From: an uncultured Aquimarina sp.
GTDB taxonomy: Bacteria > Bacteroidota > Bacteroidia > Flavobacteriales > Flavobacteriaceae
DNA: 64,000 nt
Direction of reading: 5' to 3'
Assembly: GCA_947496355.1 (NCBI GenBank)
Contig: CANMCO010000005.1
Span: 124,001-188,000 of the forward strand
The notes under the pieces are model-generated. The model saw only the letters and a list, made by a program, of their open reading frames with translations. It did not search any database and was not told where the DNA came from. Of the stretch, positions 21,458 to 31,882 are shown piece after piece. The translations under genes and the position numbers were made by a program. Numbering within the stretch: the stretch's first letter is position 1; the number at the start of each line of letters is the position of its first letter.

Positions 21458-21931
21458 TCATTCTGTAGATCTTATAAACCTAGGTTTATCAATGCCACGA
21501 TCATACATGATAATACTACCTGCTACAGCTACATTGATACTTAACTCAGACTTAAATTTCACAAGAAAATGCGACTTTACTATTGCTGTTTTGGACAATC
21601 CATGGTCCTCGGCCCCTAATAGATATACACAACGTTTTGGGTGTTTAAAAGTTTCAAGAGACTCTGCATCATCTGTGAGTTCAACCCCTACCAACATAGC
21701 CCCTTTTGGAAGGTGTTTATAAAAATCTTCAAATGTATCATAATGAAAATAAGGCATGGCTTTTACGGCATTATGAGTATCACTTGCCTGCTTAGCATAA
21801 CGATTACCAATCGTGAAAATAAAACTAGCGCCCATATTTTGCGCAGAACGCCATAAGACTCCTAAATTTTCTGGTGTTTTCCCGTTTTGGATACCGATTC
21901 CAAAAAACTCATTTTCGAAATTATCAATCAT
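21458..21931 (-). CDS. TrmH/SpoU family RNA 2'-O-methyltransferase
   Basis: 157 residues. The SPOUT knot motifs are visible: GKTPENLGVLWRSAQNMGASFIFTIG (motif 1), CVYLLGAEDHGLS (motif 2, SAM pocket) and LSINVAVAGSIIMYDR (motif 3). It transfers a methyl group from SAM to a ribose in tRNA or rRNA. The short single-domain form resembles TrmL/TrmH; target not determined. Confidence 0.9.
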   Translation of the reverse strand: MIDNFENEFFGIGIQNGKTPENLGVLWRSAQNMGASFIFTIGNRYAKQASDTHNAVKAMPYFHYDTFEDFYKHLPKGAMLVGVELTDDAESLETFKHPKRCVYLLGAEDHGLSKTAIVKSHFLVKFKSELSINVAVAGSIIMYDRGIDKPRFIRSTE

Positions 21932-22024
21932 GAAAGTAAAAATATAAAAAGATCAAAAACAAGAAAGGGATTTTGCAGTGATCATTTTAAAAATTCTGGT
22001 GCGACCTAAACTTAATTAGTAGAA

Positions 22025-22867
22025 TTAACCATTTCTATACTTATTATAAGCATTTCTCAATTTGATATCATATTTATTCTTTTTATATCCCGGACCATTA
22101 TACCCCTCGGCAAATTTTGCCCAATTCTTTACTTTAATCCAATCAATCAATTTCTTTCCTTTGAAAGAGGTTTTCTGAATAAATTTACCAAAAGCAATTA
22201 AATGCTCTCTCTCGTGTTCATACATTTCTGACACAAACTGATCTATTGAGGAATACCCCAAATGTTCATAATGGAAGCCCATAATCTGGAAAGCCCCCCA
22301 GGAAGCCGAACTATACGCTGCATCATGAAATGCAGGTAAATCCGATATCCCAGCTGCTTTTTCAAGACGATCAAACTCTCCTGACCCGCCTCTATAGTGG
22401 GTTCTCGTCCATTTTTTATATAACACATCTTTAGTGCGATCTGTTACATAATCTGATGGCTTTATCCCTCTTTTTTCGAGTTCTCTCCAAAATATATGAC
22501 CTTCAAACAAGATTACCGGTCTTCCATCAACCAAAAAACCTTTACCTCTACTCTCAACTTCATTAACAGCTTTTACCATAGCCAGTTCTAAACCAAACTG
22601 GTCTGCAAAATCTTTAGCATCTTGCTCTGATAAAAACTTATCTGCAAATGCCATTGCATTTCTTTCTGCCTCTATAAGTTTGGTCCAAGACTTGAGTCCA
22701 ACTATACCATCCACTACCAAGCCATTCTTAGTTTGAAAATCCTTAACGGCCAGATCCGTATCTTTTCCAAAGAAATTAGACACATAAACTGTATATCCCA
22801 ACTTAGTTAAAATTTCTTCCAAATAATGAACATCCTCACCTCTAGAACGATATCTTATTGTTTTCAT
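22025..22867 (-). CDS. N-acetylmuramidase (DUF3380-type) with N-terminal peptidoglycan-binding domain
   Basis: 280 residues. PG_binding_1 domain at 1-65 (VHYLEEILTKLGY...FQTKNGLVVDGIVGLKSWTKL), then an N-acetylmuramidase/DUF3380 domain (about 90-280) with AVNEVESRGKGFLVDGRPVILFEGHIFWREL and GAFQIMGFHYEHLGY. The likely catalytic Glu is in NEVES. The family is known from phage endolysins and chromosomal lysozymes. No phage genes are adjacent and there is no signal peptide, so how it reaches the wall is unclear. Confidence 0.88.
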   Translation of the reverse strand: MKTIRYRSRGEDVHYLEEILTKLGYTVYVSNFFGKDTDLAVKDFQTKNGLVVDGIVGLKSWTKLIEAERNAMAFADKFLSEQDAKDFADQFGLELAMVKAVNEVESRGKGFLVDGRPVILFEGHIFWRELEKRGIKPSDYVTDRTKDVLYKKWTRTHYRGGSGEFDRLEKAAGISDLPAFHDAAYSSASWGAFQIMGFHYEHLGYSSIDQFVSEMYEHEREHLIAFGKFIQKTSFKGKKLIDWIKVKNWAKFAEGYNGPGYKKNKYDIKLRNAYNKYRNG

Positions 22868-23147
22868 GATCTATTTTTTAAGTACCATGAATTTAATCAT
22901 AAATGATCATGATGCATTGATCTTTTATACTTTTTTTCATTCGTTGCAGTAAATACCTCTAATTCTCGATTTCTTATAAAAGTCAATCATTTCATCTATA
23001 TACCAGAAGTATTAGGTAAAAAAATGATATCCATTTTCAACATGAAACGAATACTAAATGGATCGTAACGAATACTAAAACCATATGCATTGAGACAAAC
23101 TAAGAGATTATATTTACATTAAATAGCCAACCTCAAAATAAGCTGTT

Positions 23148-23717
23148 ATGAAAAATGTAGCCATAATCATTATTCTATTTCAAAGTTTTCAGTTCATCAA
23201 TGCCCAAGAAGGATTTACTGAAACTACAAAGTATTTAGTTACAACTGAAATCAAAGATCAGGGACAAGACTACCCTGCTTATGTTGTCAATTTGGTTAGC
23301 GCTGGAAATAGCTCCGAAAATATAACCACGCTTACCATTGAAGACACAGAGCTTTTTGAGGACATCTTTATTACCACCTTAGAGAATCCTGGTTTAGAAG
23401 GAATCTCTGAGGTGATTAAGATGGAAGTTGAATACCTAGCATGCTGTGCACATGTAGAATCTTATTATTTTATGGTTGCAGATAATAATGAAATTATCGA
23501 ATTACCTGATCTTAAAAATGTGTACTGCGAAAACTCAGACACAGATTCTCAATACATATTCCCAAATCAGGAATATGGCATAGTAGGAAATATTTTACAA
23601 ACACAAACATTTTATAAAAATACATCAGATATAAAATATGTTAATCTTAAACAAAGCTTTGCGTGGAATGATGGTATAATAGACGATTCCAAAACCACTG
23701 CAATAACCGGGTATTAA
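23148..23717 (+). CDS. Secreted protein of unknown function
   Basis: 189 residues with a signal peptide (MKNVAIIIILFQSFQFINAQ). The mature part is acidic and probably beta-rich, with a CC pair in EYLACCAHVESYYFMVADNNE and one further cysteine. I do not recognise a family. It is a single-gene unit, with a strong terminator 55 bases downstream and the histidine kinase gene following on the same strand. Confidence 0.75.
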   Translation: MKNVAIIIILFQSFQFINAQEGFTETTKYLVTTEIKDQGQDYPAYVVNLVSAGNSSENITTLTIEDTELFEDIFITTLENPGLEGISEVIKMEVEYLACCAHVESYYFMVADNNEIIELPDLKNVYCENSDTDSQYIFPNQEYGIVGNILQTQTFYKNTSDIKYVNLKQSFAWNDGIIDDSKTTAITGY

Positions 23718-23771
23718 CACCCACACAAACTCAATCTGATAAACAAAAAGGGGGAAACTTTTGTTTATTAT

Positions 23772-23806
23772 ACCGACAAGCCTTAGGGTTTTGTCGGTTT
23801 TTGTTT
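23772..23806 (+). terminator. Rho-independent terminator after the secreted-protein gene
   Basis: ACCGACAA (23772-23779) pairs exactly with TTGTCGGT (23791-23798), followed by TTTTTGTTTT. A second weaker hairpin (AACAAAAAG / CTTTTGTT) lies just before it. Confidence 0.85.
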
Positions 23807-23859
23807 TAAATATAGTAACCATATATGATATCACTTACCAAATCAAAAGACAGTTTGAC

Positions 23860-23867
23860 TATATTTG
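23860..23867 (+). promoter_or_regulatory. Candidate -7 element (TATATTTG) of the sensor kinase gene
   Basis: TATATTTG fits TAnnTTTG and lies 22 bases before the ATG at 23890, giving a very short leader. No good -33 TTTG at the usual spacing. Confidence 0.4.
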
Positions 23868-23889
23868 TTCTCAACCTCATTAATCTTTT

Positions 23890-26800
23890 ATGAACAAGTA
23901 CCAGTTTACATATATTTTTTCCTTTCTGATATGGTGTTGTATCGCTTCTTTGTCTGCTCAGAATAATCGACTTAGAGCATTCACATTAGAAGATGGACTG
24001 CCACAATCACAGGTCTATGATATCATACAAGACGAGATGGGGTATTTATGGATGGGAACCCAAGGCGGAGGGCTGTGTAGGTTTAATGGTGAAGAATTTA
24101 AAATCTGGAACGAAACCGACGGCTTACAATCCAATTATATTCACGGACTTACTTTTGTAAATGACAGTCTCTTTATAGGAACCAAAGGAGGATTGTCAAT
24201 TAAAACCAAAAACAAGTTTACAAATCTCGAAGGGCCTAGAATTACCAAAATATATAGAATAAAAAATAGAACATATCTTGCTACTAACGTTGGAATATAT
24301 CAATACCAAAAAAAGGTTGGGTTAAGTAAGATAAAATTAAATGCTAAAATCAACACTAGTATCATAAATGATATTGTTTTTGATGGTAAGTTGTTTTGGA
24401 TCGCAACCAATAAAGGGTTATGGAAACTAAATGCCATCAAAAAAAATGCAAGCATTATGGAACGACATAGTGCTCACAATTTTACTGCAGCCATTTTTTA
24501 TAAAAATAAAATTTTTGCAGCTGCTTTTAATGAGGGCATTTTAGTGCTAAATACCAATGCCAAATCTTATGGTAATCGCTGGATTTCGCAACCATTGAGA
24601 GTGACCAATATTTCTATACATAATGATAACGAATTATGGTTTGCTACAGACAATGAAGGAATAACTATTATTAACGGGGATAAGCGATCAAGAAAGAAAA
24701 AAATTAATCGAAGAAATGGCTTAGCGGTCTCTCATGTTAGAAAAAGCATTGTGGATCGTCAGTCCAATATTTGGATCGCTACATCTGGAGGAGGGTTTTA
24801 CAAATATTTTCAGAACAACTTTATACACTATGATCAAAACTCAGGCTTAAAGGGTAATCGCGTCTATGCCATACATAGTATAAAAGATGAAATTTGGGCT
24901 TCTAATTCTGAGGCCGGATTAATAAAAATAGATTCTCTTGGGATACATCATATAGAACAAGATGAACGACTATCTGAAGTAAAGGTCAAAACTATAACAA
25001 GTGATGCTTCGGGAAATATTTGGGCCGGTACAGACGGTAAAGGAATTCTTTTTAAAGAAATAAAACAAGTCGATAGCATAGTTGTAGATAGCAGTAAACA
25101 ACAGAAATCCAGAACCGATTCGATTATAAAAATAGATACCATTGTAAAAACCGTCATTAAAAATCATATCATAGATGGTGACAAAGGATTGCCTTCTGAT
25201 TGGATTAGAACAATACTTGTTGATAATAATACCATATGGGCCGCTTCATGGTCAACAGGAATTGTAAGATTTAGATATGATCCCGAAAAAAAGCGCTTAC
25301 TAGCTGTAAAAAGATTCGAACGCAAAAACGGCATCAAGGATTTACAGATTAGACATATGGTACAAGATTCCCTTGGAAAAATCTGGTATGCCACTCAAAA
25401 TGGGCATTTAGGGTATATAAAAAACAACAGAGTTACACATCTGGGGAATATTTTGAATCAAAAAACCGCTATTAGCACCTTATTATTTCATAAAAACAAG
25501 CTTTATATAGGTACAGCAGGTAGGGGTATCTGGTGGTCTGAACTTAATAAAATCTCTGTCAAAAAATTAAAAGGGAGAAAGAAGCCTTATTCAGATAATA
25601 TTTACCAGATGATATTTGATGATCAAGATAATTTATGGGCTGGAAGTGAAAGAGGAGTTGACAAAATTGAACTTAATCAAGATAATGATATTGTCGACAT
25701 TTTTCATTTCGGTAGAAATGACGGTTTTTTAGGAATAGAAACTCATCTTAATGCAGTTACCAAGGATCAAAAGGGAAATCTTTGGTTTGGTGCAATATAT
25801 GGACTCACTAAATATAAACCCACAGAAACTACAAAAACAACTATTAAACCGAGATTGTTTTTTGAAGATGTAGAGGTAGCTTATCGCAGTGTAGATTCTA
25901 TAAATCTTAATAAATGGGCTAATAGTGATAACATTTTACGACTAAAACCAAATCAAACTGAATTATCATTCAGCTACAAAACTGTAGACCTTGATCACCC
26001 AAATGACATACAGTATCGTTTTAGGTTAAATAACTCTGAATGGAGCCCATGGTCATCAGAAAATAAACAAAACCTGGCTGGATTAGCATATGGGTCCCAT
26101 TATTTCTCTGCTCAATCCAGAAATTATAGATGGGAAGAAAGTGATCTTACAACTTTTCGATTTTTTATTGATAGTCCTATATATGAAAAAGCCTGGTTCC
26201 AATTAGCCGTCTTAGCAGTATTATTATTAATTGGTGGAGGCTATGCCTTATCTTATATTAGAAGAGTAAAACAAAAAAACAAAGAAGAACGAGAACGTTT
26301 ACAAATGCAAAATCACTTACTCTCTCTAGAACAGAAAGCATTACGTCTACAGATGAATCCACATTTCATCTTCAATGCTCTTAATGGTATTAAGGCAATG
26401 GGAACTAGCAATCCGCAACGTATGAACAATACTATTAATACCTTTGCTACCCTATTAAGAGAAACATTATACAATTCAAGAAAAGATTATATCACTTTGG
26501 ATCAAGAGATACAAACATTAAAACATTATATAGAGATTGAACAATTAATGGCGAGCAAGCCTTTTACTTATGAGATTGCAATAGATACAGATTTTGATCC
26601 CGAAGAAATACTTATCCCACCTATGCTTATTCAACCTTTCGTAGAAAATGCAGTACGTCATGGAATTCTAAAAGGCAGTAGAGCAGGTAAATTAAAGGTT
26701 CAGTTTCATACTACAGAAGAGTTCTTACATTGTACTGTGATAGATAACGGGCAGGGTATTTTTCAATCGCAAAAAACTAAAACCAAAACCGATCATCAAT

Positions 26801-26943
26801 CTATGGCACTAACCGTAACAAGAGAAAGATTAGAATCTATTTCCGGAAAAGATTCATTAGATATAAAAGAAATTATCAATAATGGCAAAACCGTTGCCGG
26901 AACCCAAATAGCATTTAAAATTCCTTTACAAACCGACTATTAA
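23890..26943 (+). CDS. Two-component sensor histidine kinase with beta-propeller sensor (LytS-type kinase core)
   Basis: 1017 residues. Signal peptide to about 24; two-bladed-style 'reg_prop' repeats over about 30-660 (e.g. YLWMGTQGGGLCRFNG); a Y_Y_Y domain (about 690-765, NDIQYRFRLNNSEWSPW); one membrane helix (about 772-793); a short coiled coil; a His_kinase domain with H825 in QMNPHFIFNALNGIKAMG; and a HATPase domain (FVENAVRHGI, DNGQGI). Unlike hybrid systems of Bacteroides it has no fused regulator; the LytTR regulator is encoded 7 bases downstream. The ligand is unknown. Confidence 0.93.
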   Translation: MNKYQFTYIFSFLIWCCIASLSAQNNRLRAFTLEDGLPQSQVYDIIQDEMGYLWMGTQGGGLCRFNGEEFKIWNETDGLQSNYIHGLTFVNDSLFIGTKGGLSIKTKNKFTNLEGPRITKIYRIKNRTYLATNVGIYQYQKKVGLSKIKLNAKINTSIINDIVFDGKLFWIATNKGLWKLNAIKKNASIMERHSAHNFTAAIFYKNKIFAAAFNEGILVLNTNAKSYGNRWISQPLRVTNISIHNDNELWFATDNEGITIINGDKRSRKKKINRRNGLAVSHVRKSIVDRQSNIWIATSGGGFYKYFQNNFIHYDQNSGLKGNRVYAIHSIKDEIWASNSEAGLIKIDSLGIHHIEQDERLSEVKVKTITSDASGNIWAGTDGKGILFKEIKQVDSIVVDSSKQQKSRTDSIIKIDTIVKTVIKNHIIDGDKGLPSDWIRTILVDNNTIWAASWSTGIVRFRYDPEKKRLLAVKRFERKNGIKDLQIRHMVQDSLGKIWYATQNGHLGYIKNNRVTHLGNILNQKTAISTLLFHKNKLYIGTAGRGIWWSELNKISVKKLKGRKKPYSDNIYQMIFDDQDNLWAGSERGVDKIELNQDNDIVDIFHFGRNDGFLGIETHLNAVTKDQKGNLWFGAIYGLTKYKPTETTKTTIKPRLFFEDVEVAYRSVDSINLNKWANSDNILRLKPNQTELSFSYKTVDLDHPNDIQYRFRLNNSEWSPWSSENKQNLAGLAYGSHYFSAQSRNYRWEESDLTTFRFFIDSPIYEKAWFQLAVLAVLLLIGGGYALSYIRRVKQKNKEERERLQMQNHLLSLEQKALRLQMNPHFIFNALNGIKAMGTSNPQRMNNTINTFATLLRETLYNSRKDYITLDQEIQTLKHYIEIEQLMASKPFTYEIAIDTDFDPEEILIPPMLIQPFVENAVRHGILKGSRAGKLKVQFHTTEEFLHCTVIDNGQGIFQSQKTKTKTDHQSMALTVTRERLESISGKDSLDIKEIINNGKTVAGTQIAFKIPLQTDY

Positions 26944-26950
26944 AAAGATT

Positions 26951-27700
26951 ATGCTTACAGCAATTATTGTAGAAGACATGCCCGACGCACTTCAGCTTTT
27001 GAAAAATGACTTGAAGGCCAATCATCCTGAAATAAAGGTAGTAGATACAGCGCAAAGTGTTGTTGAAGCTGCAAAATCATTGCGAAACACCGAACCCGAC
27101 ATCCTATTTTTGGATATCATGTTAGGAGATGGGACTGGTTTTGATGTTCTCGAAATATTTCCGGACCTAAAATCAAAAATTATTTTTGTTACTGCCAGTG
27201 ATGAGTATGCTATTAGAGCTTTTAAATTTGCCGCTATAGATTATGTTTTAAAGCCATACTCAAACGAAGAATTGGCACAAGCAATTGCAAAAGCAAAGAA
27301 ACAAATACAACCTAATAAAGAACGATTAAACATCCTAAAAGACACACTGTCTGCTCCCGAGCAAAAACCCGATAAAATTTCGTTACATACTCTGGATAAG
27401 ATTATTATAGTAAGTCTTGATGATATAATCAGATGTGAATCTGATAGCAACAATACTATTTTTTATTTACAGGACGGACAAAAAATCTTTGTGACTAAAA
27501 CGTTAAAATACTTTGCCGATATGCTAAAGAATTATCAGTTCCTAAGAGTACATCAAAGTCACTTGGTAAATTTGCAATGTATTAGCGCATTTATTAAAAC
27601 AGATGGAGGGTATCTTATGCTTAAAAATGGAGAGAATATTCCAGTATCTGTTAGAAAGAAAAATGAGGTAATGGAAATTTTAGATCGTCTTCATAGATAA
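26951..27700 (+). CDS. LytTR family response regulator
   Basis: 249 residues. Receiver domain with phospho-acceptor D55 in ILFLDIMLGDG and the T/K switch (VTAS, VLKPYS). The C-terminal LytTR DNA-binding domain (about 145-249) shows IIVSLDDIIRCESDSNNT and FLRVHQSHLVNLQCI. Cognate partner of the kinase 7 bases upstream. It converges with DUF5916 at 27716, and the 15-base gap leaves no room for a separate terminator. Confidence 0.95.
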   Translation: MLTAIIVEDMPDALQLLKNDLKANHPEIKVVDTAQSVVEAAKSLRNTEPDILFLDIMLGDGTGFDVLEIFPDLKSKIIFVTASDEYAIRAFKFAAIDYVLKPYSNEELAQAIAKAKKQIQPNKERLNILKDTLSAPEQKPDKISLHTLDKIIIVSLDDIIRCESDSNNTIFYLQDGQKIFVTKTLKYFADMLKNYQFLRVHQSHLVNLQCISAFIKTDGGYLMLKNGENIPVSVRKKNEVMEILDRLHR

Positions 27701-27715
27701 TCCCGGTTAAGAAAT

Positions 27716-29944
27716 CTATAAATTAAGCCAATATGTAATTTTTAATACTAATGAACGAGTCCTAACATCAAAAGCAAAGCGATCCAAAGGATCCACATCT
27801 CCGGTAAGAAAATTGTCTGTATATACCAAAATCAAATCAGAAACAGGCGCAAAACGCCACTGGATTCTGGCATTAATATTTGTATTGTCATCCTGAGAGT
27901 TATATTGCACAAAAAGTGAAGTAAACAGGCTTTTAGAAAATGTATAATCAATCCTTGGGCTAATCAAAAAGGTCTCTCTACTCCCATCCAAATGTGGTAA
28001 ATCAAAATAATTTACTGCATAGTTTAGTGAAAAAGAGCCTTTAGGCTGATAACGAATATTGAAACTCCCCCGGGTACCGTATCTCCAACCATTAAAATAC
28101 TCTCCAATGTATGGACTTAAACTCCAGCTGAATGCTTTGCGATTATCACTTCTATAATTTCCTGTAAAACTAAAATATGAAAAATCTTGATCGGCGTCCA
28201 ACTCTACAGAATCTGTTCCTGTTGGATCAAACGGATCAAAAAGATATACATAATTATGATTAAGATTAAGTCCAAAATTTGACCTTTGAGCAAATTCTCC
28301 TCCCCATCCCACAGAAAATATATGATCTGTTTTTCCAAAACCAGGGCGCCAAAAAACGTCAGCTTCGGCACTATAACTATGATTGTTTAATACTTCGTTT
28401 TGCGGATAATACCTAAGTTCTGTAACAGGATTTATTCTAAAATAATCTGTTCTGGGCACAAAACCTACTTCGGCATTGTAATCTTCATCCACATATTCGT
28501 GTTTCCAAAGTGCCCCAAATTTTCTGGTGTTGTAATTCAATGTGCTTCCTTGTGCAATTGCCAAAGATGTATTTGGCGAAAAAGTACTATGTGCAAATGT
28601 TTTACCAGACCAGGTATTATCTCTTGTGGCATAATTAAAATCCACCCCTACCATTCTATTATATCTATTGATATCTAGCGTATCCAGCTCTTTTAAATCA
28701 AGTACTTCTTTATTCACAACTATCATCCCAATATTAGAACGTGTCCATAATTTATGTTGCGCCACTGCGACTCCATAATTAACACTTGGTATTCCTTGCT
28801 CTTTACTCGCTTCGGTCTGCATATTCAACAAACCTATTCTAGTATTTGAACCAAGCTTTCCACTCACTCGTAAACCGCCATATATCCTATTCTGTACAAG
28901 CTCTTCTGTTATTAGATCTTCGCTAGCACCTATACGTCTTGAAAAGAAAGGGTTAATATTAGAAAAGCCAAATTGACCAAACAGATCTGCATTTTCAAGA
29001 AAGAATTGTCTACGTTCTGGAAAAAAGATCTCAAAACGGTTCAAATTAGTAATTTGTTCATCTACTTCTACCTGAGAAAAATCGGGATTAACCGTTAAAT
29101 CTAAATTAAGGCCCGGAGTAAGTGCTATTTTAACATCCCCTCCTGCTTCAAAGAATTCATCAGCCGGAGTATTATCTTCAAAATCTTTATTAAACCCAGA
29201 TGACACAAAAGGAATTATTGAAACCGCACTACTCTTTGTGGTTAGCTCTTCTTCCCAAATCATATCTGCCATATACGCTAGTGTAAAAAGAATCTGATTA
29301 CGTGGTACTCCAGAATAGGTACTAATCTCATTAGATTGTGTATCAAATCTATAGCTAGAAAATCCCCATTTTTTAGAAGGAGTTGGATATCGTAGTGTAC
29401 TAAAAGGGATTTCTAACTCTGCTGTATAATATCCATCATATTTCTTGGCTTCTCCTCTCCATTTATTATCCCATGATGTAGAAAAATCTGCACCTACACT
29501 TCCACCATTACTTATAATCCCCTCTCTAAGAACTCCTTCTGGATTTATTCCGAAATAAAGTGCATTTGTACCATCGTCAAAAGTATCAAACAGCAATGTA
29601 ATATTATCTGATCCACCGGCACGATAATCTCTTCGCAACGAATTTACAATCCATTCATTACCTGTGGCATAACACTTTATACCAATATAAAGATTCTTCT
29701 TATCGGCACACATATAAATCTCTGTCTGCGCTTTTGCTTGTAATGAGTCTGATGGAAAAAATTGTGTAAAATCTTTAGCAGGGGTTAATCTACTCCATAT
29801 TACTTCTTTTAAATCACCATCGATTTTGATACTATCATTTTGGGTGGTTGCACCTACTATAAAAGATTTCTTGTTATTAATATTAGTTTGAGCCCAGCTT
29901 GATAAAAATGAGGTTACACAGATTAGAAATATCAAAAATCGCAT
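27716..29944 (-). CDS. DUF5916 outer-membrane protein with CBM9-like domain
   Basis: 742 residues with a signal peptide (MRFLIFLICVTSFLSSWAQ). The N-terminal ~220 residues form a CBM9/DOMON-like module (IKIDGDLKEVIWSRLTPAKDFTQFFPSDSLQAKAQTE). The rest is DUF5916, predicted beta-barrel, with ending RSLVLKITYWLNL, a typical aromatic-rich barrel terminus. Common in Bacteroidota, function not established. Alternating hydrophobic strands and the DFSQVEVDEQITNLNRFEIFFPERRQFFLEN motif are typical of the family. Transcribed alone. Confidence 0.88.
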   Translation of the reverse strand: MRFLIFLICVTSFLSSWAQTNINNKKSFIVGATTQNDSIKIDGDLKEVIWSRLTPAKDFTQFFPSDSLQAKAQTEIYMCADKKNLYIGIKCYATGNEWIVNSLRRDYRAGGSDNITLLFDTFDDGTNALYFGINPEGVLREGIISNGGSVGADFSTSWDNKWRGEAKKYDGYYTAELEIPFSTLRYPTPSKKWGFSSYRFDTQSNEISTYSGVPRNQILFTLAYMADMIWEEELTTKSSAVSIIPFVSSGFNKDFEDNTPADEFFEAGGDVKIALTPGLNLDLTVNPDFSQVEVDEQITNLNRFEIFFPERRQFFLENADLFGQFGFSNINPFFSRRIGASEDLITEELVQNRIYGGLRVSGKLGSNTRIGLLNMQTEASKEQGIPSVNYGVAVAQHKLWTRSNIGMIVVNKEVLDLKELDTLDINRYNRMVGVDFNYATRDNTWSGKTFAHSTFSPNTSLAIAQGSTLNYNTRKFGALWKHEYVDEDYNAEVGFVPRTDYFRINPVTELRYYPQNEVLNNHSYSAEADVFWRPGFGKTDHIFSVGWGGEFAQRSNFGLNLNHNYVYLFDPFDPTGTDSVELDADQDFSYFSFTGNYRSDNRKAFSWSLSPYIGEYFNGWRYGTRGSFNIRYQPKGSFSLNYAVNYFDLPHLDGSRETFLISPRIDYTFSKSLFTSLFVQYNSQDDNTNINARIQWRFAPVSDLILVYTDNFLTGDVDPLDRFAFDVRTRSLVLKITYWLNL

Positions 29945-30056
29945 AGAAAATTCTTCGTATAAATATTATGTTGAATTTGTTGCGTGGTTATAACATTAAT
30001 AAAAAAATAAAAATAGGATACGAAAATTTAGTTTCTGTTAAAATTATTAAAAACTC

Positions 30057-30809
30057 TCATCTATTCATCCATTCTTTAAAATCATTTGTTTTCTGTCTAC
30101 TAACAATAAATTCTTGATCTCTTGGATTAGAAATAGAAAGCTTTACCCGATGATTGAAATAAGGTTCTATTTTCTGGATTGAATTTTTCCAAATAATCTG
30201 TCCACGATTAATCCTATAGAATTGATAATGATCCAATGAATCAAATAATTGATCCATAGTCTCATCGACAATATATCGTTTATTGGAGGTGACTCCAAAA
30301 GTGATACTATCTTCAGAATAAAAGTATAACACATCAGAAATTCTAATTTGAACAAATCCACTTCCATCTTTGACTAGTATGCCCTCTCGGTTATTAGTTG
30401 CTTGCATGCTACCAAGGAGTTGTTTTAAAATGTTAGGATCGACTGTCGATGATTTATTTGATTTGACAAATTTATCTAATGCATTGGTTAATTCATCCTG
30501 CTGAACGGGTTTTAGCAGATAATCTATGCTGTTGACTTTAAATGCCTGTATCGCATATTGATCAAAAGCCGTTGTAAAAATGATTGGTGTTTCCACATCT
30601 ATTTTCTGAAATATCTCAAAACTCAATCCGTCAGCTAATTGGATGTCCATAAATACCAGATCAGGAGCAGTATGTTTTTGAAACCATAACACAGCATCTT
30701 CTACGGTATCAATTATATCTAATAATTGATAATCGAAACCACATGTTTTTAACATGCTTTGCAATTGGCTTGCGGCCCGGGATTCATCTTCAATGATCAG
30801 TATTTGCAT
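30057..30809 (-). CDS. LytTR family response regulator
   Basis: 250 residues. Receiver with D55 in LVFMDIQLADG and the KPVQ switch region. LytTR domain from about 150 (ILVKDGSGFVQIRISDVLYFYSED; FYRINRGQIIWKNSIQ). Its start overlaps the end of the kinase gene by 20 bases, so the pair is translationally coupled. Last gene of the four-gene minus-strand operon. Confidence 0.94.
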   Translation of the reverse strand: MQILIIEDESRAASQLQSMLKTCGFDYQLLDIIDTVEDAVLWFQKHTAPDLVFMDIQLADGLSFEIFQKIDVETPIIFTTAFDQYAIQAFKVNSIDYLLKPVQQDELTNALDKFVKSNKSSTVDPNILKQLLGSMQATNNREGILVKDGSGFVQIRISDVLYFYSEDSITFGVTSNKRYIVDETMDQLFDSLDHYQFYRINRGQIIWKNSIQKIEPYFNHRVKLSISNPRDQEFIVSRQKTNDFKEWMNR

Positions 30810-31872
30810 AATTGTTTTTTTGATCAGATAATTTTAGTAATGGAAGGGAAACAACAAATCGATTTCCGTCATTTTTTATAGTAATTGATTTACCAGAAAT
30901 CAACGTATATCGTTTTTCAATATTCTTCAACCCAACTTTTGTTGATGGTATTTGAGTAGATTTTGATTGAATTTTATTATCAACTAATAAATGATTCCCT
31001 TTTACTTCTACATTTATAATTAACGGTTTAGCTTTAGAAATTACATTGTGCTTTATTGCATTTTCTAATAAAAGCTGAAGACTCATGGGTACGATCATTG
31101 CCTCCAAAGAAGTTTCTTGGATATTCCAATTCAATTTTAAGTTATCTCCAAATCTCTCTGATTGTATATGAATATAGGCTTTGGCAAATTTTAATTCATC
31201 TCTAAGCACGGTTAGGTTGGTATTTCCCGACTCTAAGATAAAACGGTATACATCCGATAACTTGTCGACAAATTGCTTTGCCTCTTCCTTTGAATTTTGA
31301 TCAATAATATCACGTAGTGTATTAAGTGTATTGAACAAAAAATGCGGTTGTGCCTGATTTCTTAATGTGTCTAATTGTGCTTGTACAATAATTCGTTTTG
31401 CCTGTTCTTCTTCTCTAATTGATTTTTTGAGTCGTATATTATAATAAACGGCCTCATAAATAGCCATCGTCATCATACTAATTATAATGATGGGTATGAG
31501 TACTCTAAAATTACTAATGGGACTTCGGTCTTGATCAAAAATATACGACACTAATTTATTCCCTAATAAATCAACTAGTATTACAATACTAATAATGGCA
31601 AAAAATAACAACATAACTCGTTTTGAATCATCATTAAAATCCGGATATTTTTTCCGTAAAAGGATAATTACTGCTCGTATGGTAAACCAATCACAAATAG
31701 TAAAGAACAAAGACACACCCCAAGTAATAACAGCTGTTTCGAAAGGATAACTAGAAAATGAATTATTAAAAAGAAGGTCGGTAATAAAACTTAAAACGAG
31801 AATACCGATAACTATAAACCAAAAGTCATTAAAGCCCAAATATTGTATCCGTTTCTTCTTATTGATTAGCAT
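30790..31872 (-). CDS. LytS-type membrane sensor histidine kinase
   Basis: 360 residues. Four membrane helices (about 15-30, 47-72, 86-105, 123-142) act as the sensor region without any extracytoplasmic domain. His_kinase motif NQAQPHFLFNTLNTLRD has H177, and the ATPase domain shows LLLENAIKHNV and VGLKNIEKRY. It should phosphorylate the LytTR regulator that overlaps it. The membrane-protein genes just upstream (10-base gap) may be part of the sensing unit. Confidence 0.93.
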   Translation of the reverse strand: MLINKKKRIQYLGFNDFWFIVIGILVLSFITDLLFNNSFSSYPFETAVITWGVSLFFTICDWFTIRAVIILLRKKYPDFNDDSKRVMLLFFAIISIVILVDLLGNKLVSYIFDQDRSPISNFRVLIPIIIISMMTMAIYEAVYYNIRLKKSIREEEQAKRIIVQAQLDTLRNQAQPHFLFNTLNTLRDIIDQNSKEEAKQFVDKLSDVYRFILESGNTNLTVLRDELKFAKAYIHIQSERFGDNLKLNWNIQETSLEAMIVPMSLQLLLENAIKHNVISKAKPLIINVEVKGNHLLVDNKIQSKSTQIPSTKVGLKNIEKRYTLISGKSITIKNDGNRFVVSLPLLKLSDQKNNYANTDH

Positions 31873-31882
31873 GGAAGTTGGT

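Noticed and set aside
22025..22867. Phage endolysin, prophage remnant
   Set aside because: No holin, tail or integrase genes nearby, and the flanking genes are ordinary chromosomal ones; kept as a chromosomal muramidase.
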